Translations under genes and position numbers: made by a program
Origin: Callorhinus ursinus
Taxonomy: Eukaryota > Chordata > Mammalia > Carnivora > Otariidae
Direction: 5' to 3'
Assembly: GCF_003265705.1 (NCBI RefSeq)
Contig: NW_020312817.1
Span: 45,139,113 to 45,203,112, forward strand
Length of the DNA stretch: 64,000 bases
Part shown: in pieces, positions 1 to 11,930 of the stretch
Numbering within the stretch: the stretch's first letter is position 1
How the letters are laid out: each line of letters starts with the position of its first letter
Notes under the pieces: model-generated
Databases searched by the model: none
Told to the model about the DNA's origin: nothing
The model's input: the letters and a program-made list of their open reading frames with translations, nothing else

Positions 1-772
1 ACCCATTTGGCTTTGATTCGAATTCCTGCTCTGCCCACTAACTAATGTGTTACTTGGTAATTCTCTTAAAGTTTCTGCAATGGTTTCTTCATCTAAAAAT
101 ATAACAAAGAAAGTTGTACACAAGGAAGGGATATATTTCACCTACTGTAGAGTTAGAACTGTATTTGAAACTGGGCTTGCTAATGACTAGCTATCATAAC
201 TCAGGCTAGTTACTTTAAATTCTCTGAGACTTGCCACTCTGCACCATAAAATGAGGAAAATATTACTTAACTGAGTGTAGAAAAGAGCAAATATATCTGT
301 CTTGGTAATCAGAAATGCAAGGAATGATGTTTTCTATTTCTTGTTCTCTATAGATTTAAACATAGATTGCTCATGTTTTAAAAAATGCTAAATATTAATA
401 TTTTCTTTAATAATATTAAATCATGTTATGAACACTGAATATGCTTCACTGTGTGCAAATAGTGTGTGGATGTTATGCCTTCCCATCTTAGTGTTACCTT
501 TTCCTTGTAGCTTACTGCTTTAATGAGCTTACAAAGACCATTACTTTCATTATACAAGTCTCCTAAGTACTTGACTGTGTATTTTTGTTTAAAAATGATA
601 CACTTCCAGTGCCTTTGGTGTTGGCCAGTTGGTCTCTTATTCCAGTTCTTTTTTCTGCTGTTTTGGGGCCATTAAACAAACAAACAAAAAAATATACATA
701 TGGTGTTGTATTAGGCACTGAGAGGAGGAAGCCACCCTTCTCTAAAAAAATCTTCAAACCTAGACAGGGGCC
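1..772. other. AT-rich intron, nothing recognised
   Basis: Mostly unique-looking AT-rich sequence. Short overlapping reading frames on both strands at 563-779 match no protein I recognise. Confidence 0.5.
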
Positions 773-935
773 CTATTGAGGTTTTGGGCCAGATTACTCT
801 ATGTTGTAAGAGGCTGCCCTATGCATTGTTCGATGCTCAGTAGCATCCCTGATCTCCACCCACCGGATGACAGTAGCACACCCTTCCAATTAAGATGATC
901 AAAAATGTCTCCAAACGTTGTCAAATGCCCCATGG
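773..935 (-). repeat. MER20-like hAT-Charlie DNA transposon fossil
   Basis: The core (TTTTGGGCCAGATTA, then ATGCATTGTTCGATG, then AGTAGCATCCCTGA, then AAAATGTCTCCAAACGTTG) follows the reverse complement of the MER20 consensus as I remember it. It is diverged, lacks clear terminal repeats at the right side, and is non-coding. A second copy in the same orientation lies at 57383-57590. Confidence 0.7.
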
Positions 936-1741
936 CTGTCCAGCTTCTAAATCTATGCTGTCCAAAAGGCTGACTATTTAAAATTAAGTATAATTAGGTG
1001 AAATTAAAAATTGAGTTCCTTATCACACTAGTCACATTTTAAACGTTCAATGGCCATATGTGGCTAAGTGGCTAACATACTAGCACAGATATAGAATATT
1101 TCCATTGTTGCAGACAGTTCTATTGGACAGAACTGCTGAAAACCAAAGATATGACAAAAATATAATAAAGCAACGAACATAATGGCAGCCTTCCAGATTG
1201 TGGAACGCCTAATCATCCAGATGATCGGTTCAGATTTTATTTCTTCTGTAAAGACTATCCCAACACATCTGCTATGCATTTCTAAAAATTTCTAGGGAGC
1301 TTATTCCTAATAGTTCAAATGTAACTAATGCTTAAGGATAATTGCAAAACAAGTAACTATTGAATAGGCATAATGGGGTGTTAATCTCCACTGATAGCTG
1401 AATTAAAAAGGAGTGTGAAAAGAATCTTAAACAGGTAGATAATTCAGGAGGTCTGGAGACGTGATCTGGTTGAAGACCCTGTGGTTAAAACAACCACAAT
1501 TTGAAAATACCAACTGACCTATGGAGGCTTTCACTTCAACCAACTTCAAACCAGAAGTGGCCTGCAGAGCCATCTAGCTTTGAGCATATTAGTCCTTTGA
1601 GGATTGTAGCCATCTGGTCCAAGGGAAATATATTGATTTAAGGACCCTCCTCGTTTCCAGATCAAAAAAGTGCCCTCATCTTGGTAAGGTGCCAACATGA
1701 GGCCACATTTAACAATCAAGAGGACCAGGCAAACCTAAGTC
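936..1741. other. Intron, nothing recognised
   Basis: No repeat, exon or RNA gene could be identified between the MER20 fossil and the first SINE. Confidence 0.5.
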
Positions 1742-1752
1742 AAGATTTTTGG

Positions 1753-1948
1753 TTTGTTTTTTTTTAAAGATTTTATTTATTTGACAGAGAGAGACAGCGA
1801 GAGAGGAAACACAAGCAGGGGGAGTCGGAGAGGGAGAAGTAGGCTCCCTGCCAAGCAGGGAGCCTGATGCAGGACTCGATCCCAGGACCCTGAGATCATG
1901 ACCTGAGTCGAAGGCAGACACTAAACAACTGAGCCACCCAGGCGCCCC
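1753..1948 (-). mobile_element. CAN-SINE (tRNA-Lys-derived), minus strand
   Basis: A T-run and AAAGATTTTATTTATTTGACAG tail at the left and GAGCCACCCAGGCGCCCC head at the right show a full-length element on the minus strand. The flanking direct repeat AAGATTTTTGG (1742-1752) / AAGATTTCTGG (1949-1959) is a target-site duplication with one mismatch. Confidence 0.95.
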
Positions 1949-1959
1949 AAGATTTCTGG

Positions 1960-3039
1960 ATTTGTACTAAAGGAAAAAATCAGGATCCTATGAAAGAAAC
2001 TTGAGGAACATTCAAACAGCCTGCTTCTAGTTTCACAAAAGCAGGCCTACAGTATGAGTGTGTGTCAGAGGGAGCACATCTGTGTGTATAAAGCTTCATA
2101 TTTAATAAATCTCTTGAAAACACCCTTAATGTCCTCTCTCAAATCTTAATCCACAAATGGAATAAACAATACTGCTACTGATATTTGACAATTTTAGGCA
2201 TGTGATGCTATTGTGGACACATTGATTCAGAAGGTGGTTTTTGAATATCTACTATGTTCTGTTTTATGACAAGAAGGCTGAATAAGATCCCATTAATGAA
2301 TTCACTTTAAAAAATAAGTTCCTGTTAAATGCAACACCTATACCGGGCACTGGAAATGTACACAAATAAGAACATTCTCAGAGTAAATATAATCTGTGGA
2401 ATGATAGAAGGGCAAAATGAGAAAGAATTCAAGCAACACCAACACCAAACAGGATAGAATGTAAAAGCTATACAAAAAGAGAAAAATCACATCTCACTGT
2501 GGAAATTCAGAAGCCATTCTGCAGGTGGCCTTTAAACTACATGTTGAGGATTAGGTAGGATTTTGCCATTTTCCTGTGGGAAGAAATGCTATTTCCAGCT
2601 AAAGCCAACCTTTAATGCAGAGGAGATGGGTGTATATTCTGAAGGGCATGGCACATGCTGGGATGCAGACACAGATCTCACTGACAGGCAGTCTGGAAGC
2701 TAAGCAACAGTTTTAAGCGTCTCTCTGTCTCAGTCTCTGTCTCTGTCTCTCTTTGAAATAAAATAATTTTATTCAATGTGCTTAGGAAATTTATATTGTA
2801 ACAAGCTCCCCAGGCAATTTTAATATATACTGCAGTTTGGCTTAAGCCAAAGAATATTTGAAAATATGAAATCAGGGAATGCAGCTAATTTGAATGGTTT
2901 TGGAAATGGAAATTTGAATGGAAAAAAAAAGTATTAGTGATTTATACCTCCAAAAATGTCTAACAAATAAAGGAGATATTCTTTTCTTCTCCTATAATTT
3001 TTTAAAGAAAATCGTTTCAACAAATGGTCAACGACTGTT
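1960..3039. other. Intron; CT-rich simple tract only
   Basis: Otherwise unrecognised. A TCTCTG-type pyrimidine tract at 2719-2752 is followed by an AAATAAAATAA stretch. It resembles the 3' half of a decayed plus-strand CAN-SINE, but no head is left, so it is not called as one. Confidence 0.4.
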
Positions 3040-3125
3040 TATTGGAACAAATATTGAGCCAGGTACTGCTACATACATTACCTCATTTCATCTTAACCAC
3101 ATTGTGCACAAATATTTTTGAGGAT
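3040..3125 (+). repeat. MIR/L2-like fragment
   Basis: The run of motifs ATTGAGCCAGGTACTG, ACATTACCTCATTTCATC and TTAACCACATTGTG follows the usual MIR core order (last-position 'catttaatcctcacaa' equivalent). It is short and diverged. Confidence 0.45.
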
Positions 3126-3714
3126 AAACTAAAAACCTGCTAAGTCTTCTTGTTGAAAGATTATGAAAACAAGAGCTCTGATCCTTAATTTCTAATTCCT
3201 TTTTCCTAACCCCTACCAAAGCCTCTAATTATTCCTGCTGTTTCTAACCTATATGCCTACTGTTTACTCTCGATATCACAAGATGCCCTTCAACCAGAAC
3301 TGCCCTTGTATCACCTGGGTTTGCACATCTGTTCTTAGCTTGGTGGATCATAGGTAAGCCTCTCTCTTGTCCCTTTAGCTTAGACAGATGCTGTGGTCAG
3401 CTCATGCCCTTCCTCCCTGGGACCACATTCTGGTGTAATCTATCGAGGGAAGAAGAAGTTAAAAAAAAAAAGTTAAGATCTTAGTCCTAAAGTTCCAGGA
3501 AGGAGTTGTCTAAGCCACCCACTTCTTTCTGCCTTTTCTGGACCACTCTTTGATTTCAAAGCCTACTCTGTGGCCTCCAGAGAACCAATAAGGCTTTTTC
3601 TGATGGGCTCTCAGACTTATCAAAGAATGCAAATCCTGTCTTTCTTATAGATGAGTTCTTTTTGTTTCCTACAGATGGGATTTGATAATTTTTCATTTCT
3701 TTGTTTAATTCATC

Positions 3715-4100
3715 AGGGCTGAGGGCTATCAGAAACTATCCAAAACCTCAGTAATTTAACTCATTAAAAATTTATTTCACTTTCTTGCCACAGTCCAATG
3801 AGGGACAAATGTGAAGATGGGGAGATCTGGTTATTTTAGGACCCAGACTGTTGCATGCTTGGGCCTCCAAGTCTTGCACTGGATTTTCTTCATGGTTCAA
3901 CAGGAAAGATAAAGGGTAGAGGACAGCATGGGTGTTTTAGGGGCTGAGACTGGAAATGTTACACACCATATTTGTCAACATTCTGGGGCTAGAGCCCAGT
4001 CACATGGTCTCAGTTGACTGCAGAGGAGGGTGGTGAATATAGCTTACTTATATGCCAGAAGGAAAGTGAAACAGTTTGGTGAGCAGAGTTTGCCACCGTA
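3715..4100. repeat. Ancient interspersed repeat, family not assigned
   Basis: The passages AACTCATTAAAAATTTATTTC, TTGCACTGGATTTTC and AGAGCCCAGTCACATGG resemble a mammal-wide repeat that I have seen in other genomes but cannot name with confidence. It is followed by a T-run at 4150-4167. The rest of 3126-4629 holds nothing else recognisable. Confidence 0.35.
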
Positions 4101-4639
4101 TGCCATCAGCAATGATAGCTGCTGTTACGGATTTTAATTATAAATCACTATTTTTTTTTTTTTTTTTACCCACTTCATCAATTTAGTCTGTTGCGGGCTG
4201 TTTAAATAATGTTAGTGATGCATAACTTTTCAACAGTATTTTTGGCCTAAAAATTTCAGTTGCTAGACTTCAGTGTATGTCTATGGATATGCTGCAATTT
4301 AAATATAGCTCTCTGCATACTTATTGCTAATGTAGACACACAACATATTTTTATTGGTTGAATGATACTTCATTAGTGATATGTTGCCTGTAGCTCTGTA
4401 CTACTGAAATAACTTGGAACATATGGTTAAATAAGTAAAAGTACATTACTAAGTTATCTTTAAATTTAGAAAATAGTATTTTAAACATGAAATCCTGCTT
4501 ATTAAATACAAAGTGATTTATAAATGTCGCCAACCCAAATTTGTTATAAATTGTTCAATTAATTCCTAATTTTTTATAACAATGAACTTATCTTTCCCCA
4601 CTGGAGAGTAGGAGTTGGTAGTATAAATTAAAGTTTCCT

Positions 4640-4824
4640 GGGCGCCTGGGTGGCTCAGTTGGTTAAGCGACTGCCTTCAGTCAGGTCATGATCCTGGAGT
4701 CCTAGGATCAAGTCCCGCATTGGGCTCCCTACTCAGTGGGAGCCTGCCTCTCCCTCTGACCCTACCCCAGTGTCGTGCTCTCTCTCTCAAATAAATAAAT
4801 AAAATCTTTAAAAAATAAATAAAT
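4640..4824 (+). mobile_element. CAN-SINE, plus strand
   Basis: Starts GGCGCCTGGGTGGCTCAGTTGG and ends in an AATAAATAAA tail. The target-site duplication is AAAGTTTCCT (4630-4639) / AAAGTATCCT (4825-4834), with one mismatch. It is antisense to the inferred CTNNA2 transcript. Confidence 0.95.
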
Positions 4825-4924
4825 AAAGTATCCTTTGTTCCTCCTATGTGGACTCACTAGGAGAGTCACCTAACTGTGTAACTGTGTATCCCTGAGGATG
4901 CCACTGTCCATTTTGTCCTTGACC

Positions 4925-4990
4925 CTATTTCTATTCCTATTTCACTATTTCTATTTCTATTTCATTATTTCACTATTCCTATTCTTTAAA
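4925..4990. repeat. Degenerate (CTATTT)n simple repeat
   Basis: Repeated TATTTC / CTATTT / CACTATT units give a pyrimidine- and AT-rich imperfect tandem array. Confidence 0.8.
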
Positions 4991-5255
4991 GGGACAAGGG
5001 AGTAGCCAGGGTGGGATAGTACCTTAATATGAGCCCTAATGCATTACAAGCACCATACAGCCAATAAAAGCTTTTAAATACAACTTCTATCTATTTGATT
5101 ACTTCATATTAAATAGTACAGGAAAAAGAGTAGCCAATGTTCTTGAATGAAAACCAATGTTCTTTCTAGCCCCAAACCTCCGGTTAGTGGAATCTAATGC
5201 ATCTAATGAGCAATTTCTACAAGTCTGATTCCTCATCTTTAGAATATCAGAAAAC

Positions 5256-5460
5256 GGGGCGCCTGGGTGGCTCAGTCGGTTAAGCGACTGCCTTCGGCTC
5301 AGGTCATGATCCTAGGATCCTGGGATCAAGCCCCGCATCGGGCTCCCTGCTCAGCGGAAAGCCTGCTTCTCCCTTTCCCTCTGCCTGCCCCTCTGCCTAC
5401 CTGTGCTCTCTGCCTCTCTGTCAAATAAATAAATAAAAAATATCTTAAAAAAAAAAAAAT
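5256..5460 (+). mobile_element. CAN-SINE, plus strand, young insertion
   Basis: Near-consensus head (GGGGCGCCTGGGTGGCTCAG) and a long pure A tail. The flanking 15-bp direct repeats AGAATATCAGAAAAC at 5241-5255 and 5461-5475 are identical, so the pre-insertion site can be read exactly. Low divergence and a perfect duplication suggest recent insertion. Confidence 0.97.
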
Positions 5461-5475
5461 AGAATATCAGAAAAC

Positions 5476-6904
5476 AATGCAACCTCCAAGTTCCTTTTCA
5501 GATCAAAAATTATATGACCCTATGACTGTGGCTTTATTATAAAAAAGATGGATAGTATTATTAGATCATATTAAGTTTGATGATGAATAGCACAGGGGTG
5601 GAAAAATGATGGTGGCATGCAGACAGAGATGGTAGAAAACTACATAAGAAATAATAAGTGGTTTAGTACTGCCAATCCAAACAGACTTTTTACTTTGCCA
5701 TGTCCTTTGAAATAAAAGAAAAAGGTAGGATATAAACAGACAATATTGATAGTTAAGGTGAAAAAAACATACAAGTCATAAACACCAAAATAGTTATTTT
5801 CTGGATGGGAAAGGCAGGCAGGAAAGACTACATGGGAAGAAGCTGGGGATCAAAGTGTGCAATAAATTCAAACCAATTACTGCTGCATGAAAGAAAAATA
5901 CCAAGGTCTGTGCAAGATGAAAATAAAGTTGAATTATTCAACAAAACCAGGAAGAAACATAGCAACATCAATCTTATTCTACACCAGAAGAATTGGCTTG
6001 AGCCTGTAATTTTATTTTACTATAGAGAAATACAATTTGAAAATCATAAAGAAAACAGATAAAAAATATTAGTGGTATAGGTTTGATTAAGAAAGAAAAA
6101 AGAGGAGGGGAAGACCAAATTATTATCTAAATTGACGATCACAAAACTGTTAAATAAGAGGACTGTTTCTATATATCCGAAGGATAAAAAAAACTAGAAT
6201 AAGATTCGAAATTACTGGGACAGGGCATCTGGGTTAAAGTTATAGTCAACTAATCGCTAATACTGAAAAACAGTTTGTTCCAATCTTTGAAAGTGTTACT
6301 AAAAAAACCCTGGCACTCTTGGAGTAGGAGACACTCATTTAGGATCAAAATTAACAACATAAAATTGTGTAAATGTATCAGTTTTTGATAACTAAGCTTC
6401 ATCAGAACTAGATTTAAGATCATTATTATTAAGCTCACATAACTGCACGTTTCAGAATTTATCTTTTTCTTGAAAGCTAAAATTGGGGGTAGAAAGATCA
6501 GAATAGAAATATTCCCAATTATTTTTCTGATTATGTTAATTTTAATTGAGAAAGAACATTATAAATGAAGTATAAATATGAGTTACAGATGCTGATTTTT
6601 TAGCCAGGTCCTACCTGAAAGCTGGACAAAGTAGGTCAACTATCTTCAAACTGTTTCTAATACTTCTTTTTATCTTTGTTGTTTAAATTACAGCACATTC
6701 TATGCAAAGCACATCTTACCCAGAATTGAAAACAAAATGAAAAAAAATGAAATCTACTCATTGTCCTCAGGTTATAACCCCTAAACAATGCAATGATCTG
6801 TTTCCAATGCTGAAATAAAAGATATCTTGATATCCGCCCCCCCCACCCCCCCAGATATCTTCCCTCTCACTTTTCTTGCTTTTACTAGGAAGCTCCTCAG
6901 GGGC
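5476..6904. other. AT-rich intron with a C-rich tract
   Basis: No repeat family recognised. The only marked structure is C8-A-C7 at 6837-6852, flanked by two copies of AGATATCT (6820-6827 and 6853-6860). Confidence 0.5.
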
Positions 6905-6919
6905 CACTATGTCTTAGTT

Positions 6920-8092
6920 GACTAATCAAAATCCAATACAGGCCTTCAATAAAATGAAAAGGCACCCTACAAAACAGGAGAAAATATTTTCAAACCATAT
7001 ATCTGGTTTGAGGGGGTTAATATCCAAAATATACAAGGAATTCCTATAACTCAATGGAAAACAAAACAAATAATCCAAATTAAAAAACTGGCAGAAGATA
7101 TGAATAGACATTTTCCAAAGAAGACATACAAATTGCCAACAAGTACTTGAAGAGTGCTTCATGTCACTAATCATCAGGGAAATGCAAATTAAAAGCACAA
7201 TGAGCTATCACTTCACATCTGTCAGGATGTCTTTTACCAAAAAGATAAGAGACAGCAAATGTTGGCGATGATGTGGAGAAAAAGGAATCCTTGTGCACTA
7301 TTGTTGGACAGTGCACAATGTAAATTGGTATTGCTACTGTGGAAAACAGTACTGCAGTTCCTCAAAAAAAAATTAAAAATAGAACTACCATATGATGCAG
7401 TAATCCCACTTCTGGGTATTTATCCTAAGGAAACAAAATCAAGATCTCAGAGGTATCTGCAACCCCATGTTCACTACAGCACTATTCACAAGAGCCAAGG
7501 CATGGAAACAACCTAAGCGTCCATCGATGCATCAATCGATATGAAAAGGTGGTATGTGTAGATGTGTGTGTATCATTTTCAGCCTTCGGAGAAAAAGAAA
7601 TCCTGCCATTTGCAGCCACATCAATGGCCCTTGAGGGCACTATGCTAGAGGAAACAAGTCAGAGGGAGATAGTGTATGGCCTCAGTTATATGTAGATTCT
7701 AAAAAAGCCAAACTCAAAAGAAGCAGAAAGTAGAGTGATGTTTGCCAGGGGGATGGGGGGTGGGGAATGAGGAGATGTTGGTTAAAGGGTATAAACTTCA
7801 GTTATAAGAGGAGTCAGTTCTGGGGATGCATGTGCAGCATGGTGATTACAGGTAACATTGTGGTGTTGTATATTTGAGGGTTGTTAAGAGAGCAGATCTC
7901 AAATAGTCTCACCACCACCACAACGATAATAACAAAATGGTAATTATGTGAGGTGAAGGATGTAGTAACTAACTCCATTGTGGTAAACATTTCACAATAT
8001 ATACGTATATCAAATCTTCCCTTTGTACACCTTATACTTCTGTAATGTTATATGTTAATTATATCTCAATAAAGTTGGAAAAAAATTTTTAA
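6920..8092 (+). mobile_element. L1 (L1MA-like) 3' end with ORF2 remnant
   Basis: The left part is the decayed C-terminal end of L1 ORF2. A plus-strand reading at 7259-7516 keeps the phrases LLWKTV, KIELPYDAVIPLLGIYPKE and FTSTI-like remnants, with stops and frameshifts elsewhere. From about 7560 it is the typical L1MA-type 3' UTR, including TTGCCAGGGGGATGG, CACAATATATACGTATATC and TATCTCAATAAAGTTGG, ending in an A-run at 8081-8089. It is truncated at the 5' side and cannot be active. No clear target-site duplication is visible. Confidence 0.9.
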
Positions 8093-9619
8093 GAAACAAC
8101 ACAGGACTGAACACATTCAATCTTAATTCTTCTTCCTCTTCCTTTAAAATAATGACAAAAATATATATTTTAAACACATTCTAGAGAACATCTAATTTTA
8201 AGATTTTGTTTCTGACGTGAGAAATTAAGACCACAGATAAAAGTAAGCTGGCTCAGAGAAACACGTCTTAATTAATGATGAAACTATCTTGCTTCCCTTC
8301 TCTTGAGGAAAACAAGCATAATACATCGGCGCTCTCAGGAGATTAGTATACCGAGAAGAGCAACCACTTGTTATTTTGGAGCTTTTGGCATGAAAGGAAG
8401 AAATATTAGTTATAGTAGTCACATTTATATGCTCAACATCGTATTTTAAAATTTGTTAGGTATTATCACAGATGACTCCTACCATTTCAACGGAAGCCCA
8501 CAGAGAAATAGGTCAATATTTTTGGTTGTGACATTTCAGAAATCACCAAAGCAGTAAATTCATAAAGCCTACAATTAGATGTAAACCAATAATGAATGTA
8601 AATATTTAGTACTTTTGATCTTTCATCCCTTAAATACTCCCAGATGAGCCTACATCAGTGAACTGTAATTTAATTATTATAGGAAACAACAAACTACAGC
8701 CTATTCAAATACAGTGCATGTTTTAAGAGCTTTTAAAAAGACAATGTTATTAAATGCTTTTATGTTTTAAAAAGATAATCATACTGAAGCTCAAATTTCA
8801 TTCCATCTGTGAGAGCACAAAAAGTACAAATAAATATGGTACCAACACTGAAAATACATCATTTCAACAATATGCATCAACTTACATAGCATTAATTATT
8901 TTTAGAAATGCTAAATAGAAGGCCAGATTGGCTTAATAGCACCAACAAATTTGAGTTATTCTTTGGTTGTTAAAAACAAAAGTATTTTTAAAAAGTATAA
9001 CTTCAAATGAATCATGCAAACAGTTCATTAAATCCTCATGATCATCCAAACTGAAATGATAATGTGAACCTAAAACATAAACTTGACCAAAAATGGAAAA
9101 ATTATCTAAATATTTGCTTAAAATATACAGCTTGTGAGCTTATCTTCTAGTTTCATAAAGGAAAACTCATGCTTTTAAAAAAGCAATTGAATAGGTACAT
9201 ATTCAGTTTGAAAAGTGGTTCATGTTTTCTCAAACTCTTTCATTCTGGTATTATCTAATTCTTAAAATTTTACAGATTAGATGGGACTGGCATTATTATT
9301 TGATGAACAAGAATTCTGACAGAAAATGGTTAGTTTCAGCACGTGTTACAGGTGGCTTTTGGCAGAGCTGAAGCTCCAGTGTCTCCAAGAAACACAAATA
9401 AAACCACAAGAAACCTGCCTTTTTGGAGTCTATACCTCCACAACCTCCATTTGGTAGGTTCAGGGTTTTTCGAGAGAAGTTCAGCAATAAGTGGCAACCT
9501 ATTTCCAAAAGCAAGCTCATGAAGAGTGCATAATAGGGAGGTTTAGAAAAAGAAAACATGCACTCTCATCTCTATATAATTGGTTCAAATTCACAGAGTA
9601 ATTTATCAATTGCTACCCA
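8093..9619. other. AT-rich intron, nothing recognised
   Basis: 1.5 kb of unique-looking sequence. An 87-codon minus-strand frame at 9296-9559 resembles no protein I know. Confidence 0.5.
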
Positions 9620-9620
9620 A

Positions 9621-10033
9621 TGTGGTAGTTAGTTTAATTGTGTCAACTTGGCTAGGCTATTATTATTAAATAACAGTACCCAGTTATTTAATCAAGCACT
9701 AATCTAGATATGTTTTCAAGGTATTTTGTAGATGCTATTAAAATCTATAATCAGTTTACTTTAAGTAAAGGAGATCACCCTTAATAATGTGGGTGGGCCT
9801 CATCTAATCATCTGGAAAGACTTAAAAGCAAAAACTGAGAATCACTGAAGAACAAATTGTGCCTCAAGACCACAGCAGTAACTTCTGTCTGAGTTTCCAG
9901 CCTACCAGCTTGCCTGAAAGATTTTGGACTTGCTAGCCCCCACAATCTCATGAATCAATCCCTTAAAATAAATCTCATCAAATATGTACATACATCTTAT
10001 TGTCTATTTCTTTGTACAACACTGACTGATATG
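9621..10033 (+). repeat. Ancient LTR-like interspersed repeat
   Basis: Begins TGTGGTAGTTAGTTTAATTG TGTCAACTTGG, carries AAGGAGATCACCCTTAATAATG and GGGTGGGCCTCATCTAATC, has an AATAAA polyadenylation hexamer near 9967, and ends around CACTGACTGATATGA. This order of motifs matches a mammal-wide solo-LTR-like repeat that I recognise by sequence but cannot name safely. No internal viral region and no clear 4-6 bp duplication is seen. A non-autonomous DNA element is a possible alternative. Confidence 0.55.
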
Positions 10034-10104
10034 ATAAATCTAGCTTCTCTTTCAGTTGGCTTGTAGATCAAAAAGAAAAAAAAAAGAATATAGTTCCTAC
10101 TTTG

Positions 10105-10190
10105 TTTTTTATGGAGGGGTTAGGAAAGGCCTTTCTGAGCAAGTGTTTTAAATTAGCATTTATATAATTATAAGTATTAATTTATATATT
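10105..10190 (-). repeat. L2 fragment, antisense (part 1)
   Basis: GGTTAGGAAAGGCCTTTCTGAG matches the reverse complement of the L2 region around 'ggccttccctgacc'. It probably belongs to the same L2 copy as 10413-10970, separated by an inserted MIR. Confidence 0.5.
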
Positions 10191-10197
10191 ACTATCT

Positions 10198-10412
10198 GTC
10201 AGCACTGATTTAAGTCCCTTGCCTATATTAAGAACCATCCCATGAGATGAGTACTATTATTATTCCCACCTTACAGATGATGAAACTGAGGTCTATGGGA
10301 GATTATATGAATTATTAAAATCACACATTAGAAACATTGGAGTCAGCTTTCAAATGTAGGCCGTCCAGTTCCATAACCTGTGCTCTTAATGATTATGCTG
10401 CACTGCTTTAAA
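10198..10412 (+). repeat. MIR SINE fossil
   Basis: Nearly full core: AGCACTGATTTAAGTCC, GAGATGAGTACTATTATTATTC, TTACAGATGATGAAACTGAGG, then TGCTCTTAATGATTATGCTGCACTGC at the 3' part. The order and spacing match the MIR consensus. Confidence 0.85.
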
Positions 10413-10970
10413 ATGGATAGGTTTAGAATATGTTTTGGAGCAAGGCTTATAAAATTAAATTATGGCTTTGGATGTAAGGAATAAGGGATAAAAAGGAATA
10501 CAGTATAACTCTCATGCTATTAAGCAACGGGGTTACTGCCATCCCTAAATGGGAAAAAAATGAGGGAGGGTATAATTGGATCTGAGTGGGAGCAAAGTAC
10601 ATAGACCCATCTAAGGCCCAGAGGCAAAAAAATTTAAGTCTTTGGTAAATAGAGTGAAATGACTAATTGAAAAGAAAGCCCAGGCCTAAGCCCTAGGACA
10701 TTCCAATACTCAGAATTCTAAGATGTGGGACTAGAAAGAGGTAGGAGGAAAAGGAGGTACTACAGAAGCCAAGAGAAGTGAGAAAAAAGGGTGACCGGAC
10801 GGATGGGTGGTTGTCAACTCCACGTAATGCTACTGAGAGGTTAAGATGTAGAGGGAGAAATGGCCAGATATGACCAACGCTGAGCTCAGTGACTCAGACC
10901 ACTTCCAGAGAGTGGTCAGCCTGAAAGCCAGAATGGTGTGGGTGAAAAGGAACCATTTATAGGTAGCAAA
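10413..10970 (-). repeat. L2 reverse-transcriptase region, antisense
   Basis: Read on the plus strand, this gives the reverse complement of the L2 RT domain. AGGACATTCCAATACTC, GAGGTAGGAGGAAAAGG, GAAGCCAAGAGAAG, GTGGTTGTCAACTCC and AATGCTACTGAGAGGTTAAG fall in the expected order. The stretch around 10808-10845 covers the antisense of the conserved A-F-D-T-V-D-H segment. It is heavily mutated and has no coding potential. Confidence 0.75.
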
Positions 10971-10992
10971 TTTATTTTAAAAACTCATGGGA

Positions 10993-11197
10993 GGGGCACC
11001 TGGGTGGCTCAGTTGATTAAGTGTCTAACTCTTGATTTCATCTCGGGTCATGATCTCGGGGTCCTGGGATCGAACCCTGCAGTGTGCTCTGTGCTCAGCA
11101 GGGAGTCTGCCTGAGATTCTCTCTCCTCCTCCCTCCTCCTGCTCATGTTCTCTCTCTCTCTCTCTCAAATAAATAAATAAATCTTTCAAAAAAAAAA
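10993..11197 (+). mobile_element. CAN-SINE, plus strand, variant head
   Basis: GGGGCACCTGGGTGGCTCAGTT, followed by the variant GTGTCTAACTCTTGATTTC, then a (CT)n tract and AAATAAATAAATAAATC tail. The 'gtgtctgactcttg' form marks a different subfamily from the 'gcgactgccttcgg' form. No clear target-site duplication. Confidence 0.92.
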
Positions 11198-11699
11198 GTT
11201 AGAATTCCATATAAAAGCATGCTCACTTGGTCTCAGTTTTAGGGGGGTCTGCAGGTAGAGCAGATGGACCAGGCTGCATCAGGTTGCTGGCATAGATCAC
11301 AGTTAGGGATGCATCAGTGAATCAGCTTCATCCTGGACAGTCTTATCCTGTGGTTATTCAAGATGTTTATGTCAGTTGCATTTTTGATTGAATTACAGAC
11401 TTAGTTATTAAAAGGGAAGTGCTTGATGACCAGGTTTCCTTATCATTATGCGGAAATGTAGACTATTTCTATTTATGCATGAGGGGGATCAAAAGTTTTG
11501 TTTAAGGAATTTCCCTTAAAATAAGTGGAATTCAGATGAAATGGAGGTGACTTAGCAATCCATCTGAAAGATTTTGTTTTGTTTTATAATTAAAAATATC
11601 ATAATACTTTGCATTTACAATTGGTCAGTTAGAAAGCCTAAGAGTCTAACCTGTTGCCCAGTTGTAGCAAGTCCAGTAACAGTAATGATTCATGGCAAA

Positions 11700-11930
11700 G
11701 GCAATGACTACGAGGATTTTAGAGCCCGCAGCGTGCTAGGTCTGGTGCTAAGCACTTTACGTGCATCCTGTTATCTGTGCTCTGCAACAGTCCTGAAAGT
11801 GTATGCGCGATTAGCCCCACTTAACTCATGTGAACCCTGATGCATGGAGGATAAGGAACTTGCCCAAGTCACACAGCACAGGCAGCATGATAATTGCAGA
11901 GTTGGAATTTGGCTCTGGGTCCACTACAAA
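11700..11930 (+). repeat. MIR SINE fossil
   Basis: GCGTGCTAGGTCTGGTGCTAAG, CTCTGCAACAGTCCTGAAAG and GGAACTTGCCCAAGTCACACAG, followed by GCAGAGTTGGAATTTGGCTC, are diagnostic for MIR in sense order. Flanking 11198-11699 holds nothing else recognised. Confidence 0.85.

Noticed and set aside
7259..7516. 85-codon plus-strand frame
   Set aside because: A decayed piece of L1 ORF2, not a host gene.
9621..10033. An endogenous retrovirus provirus
   Set aside because: Only an LTR-like segment is present, with no internal gag/pol/env-like sequence on either side.
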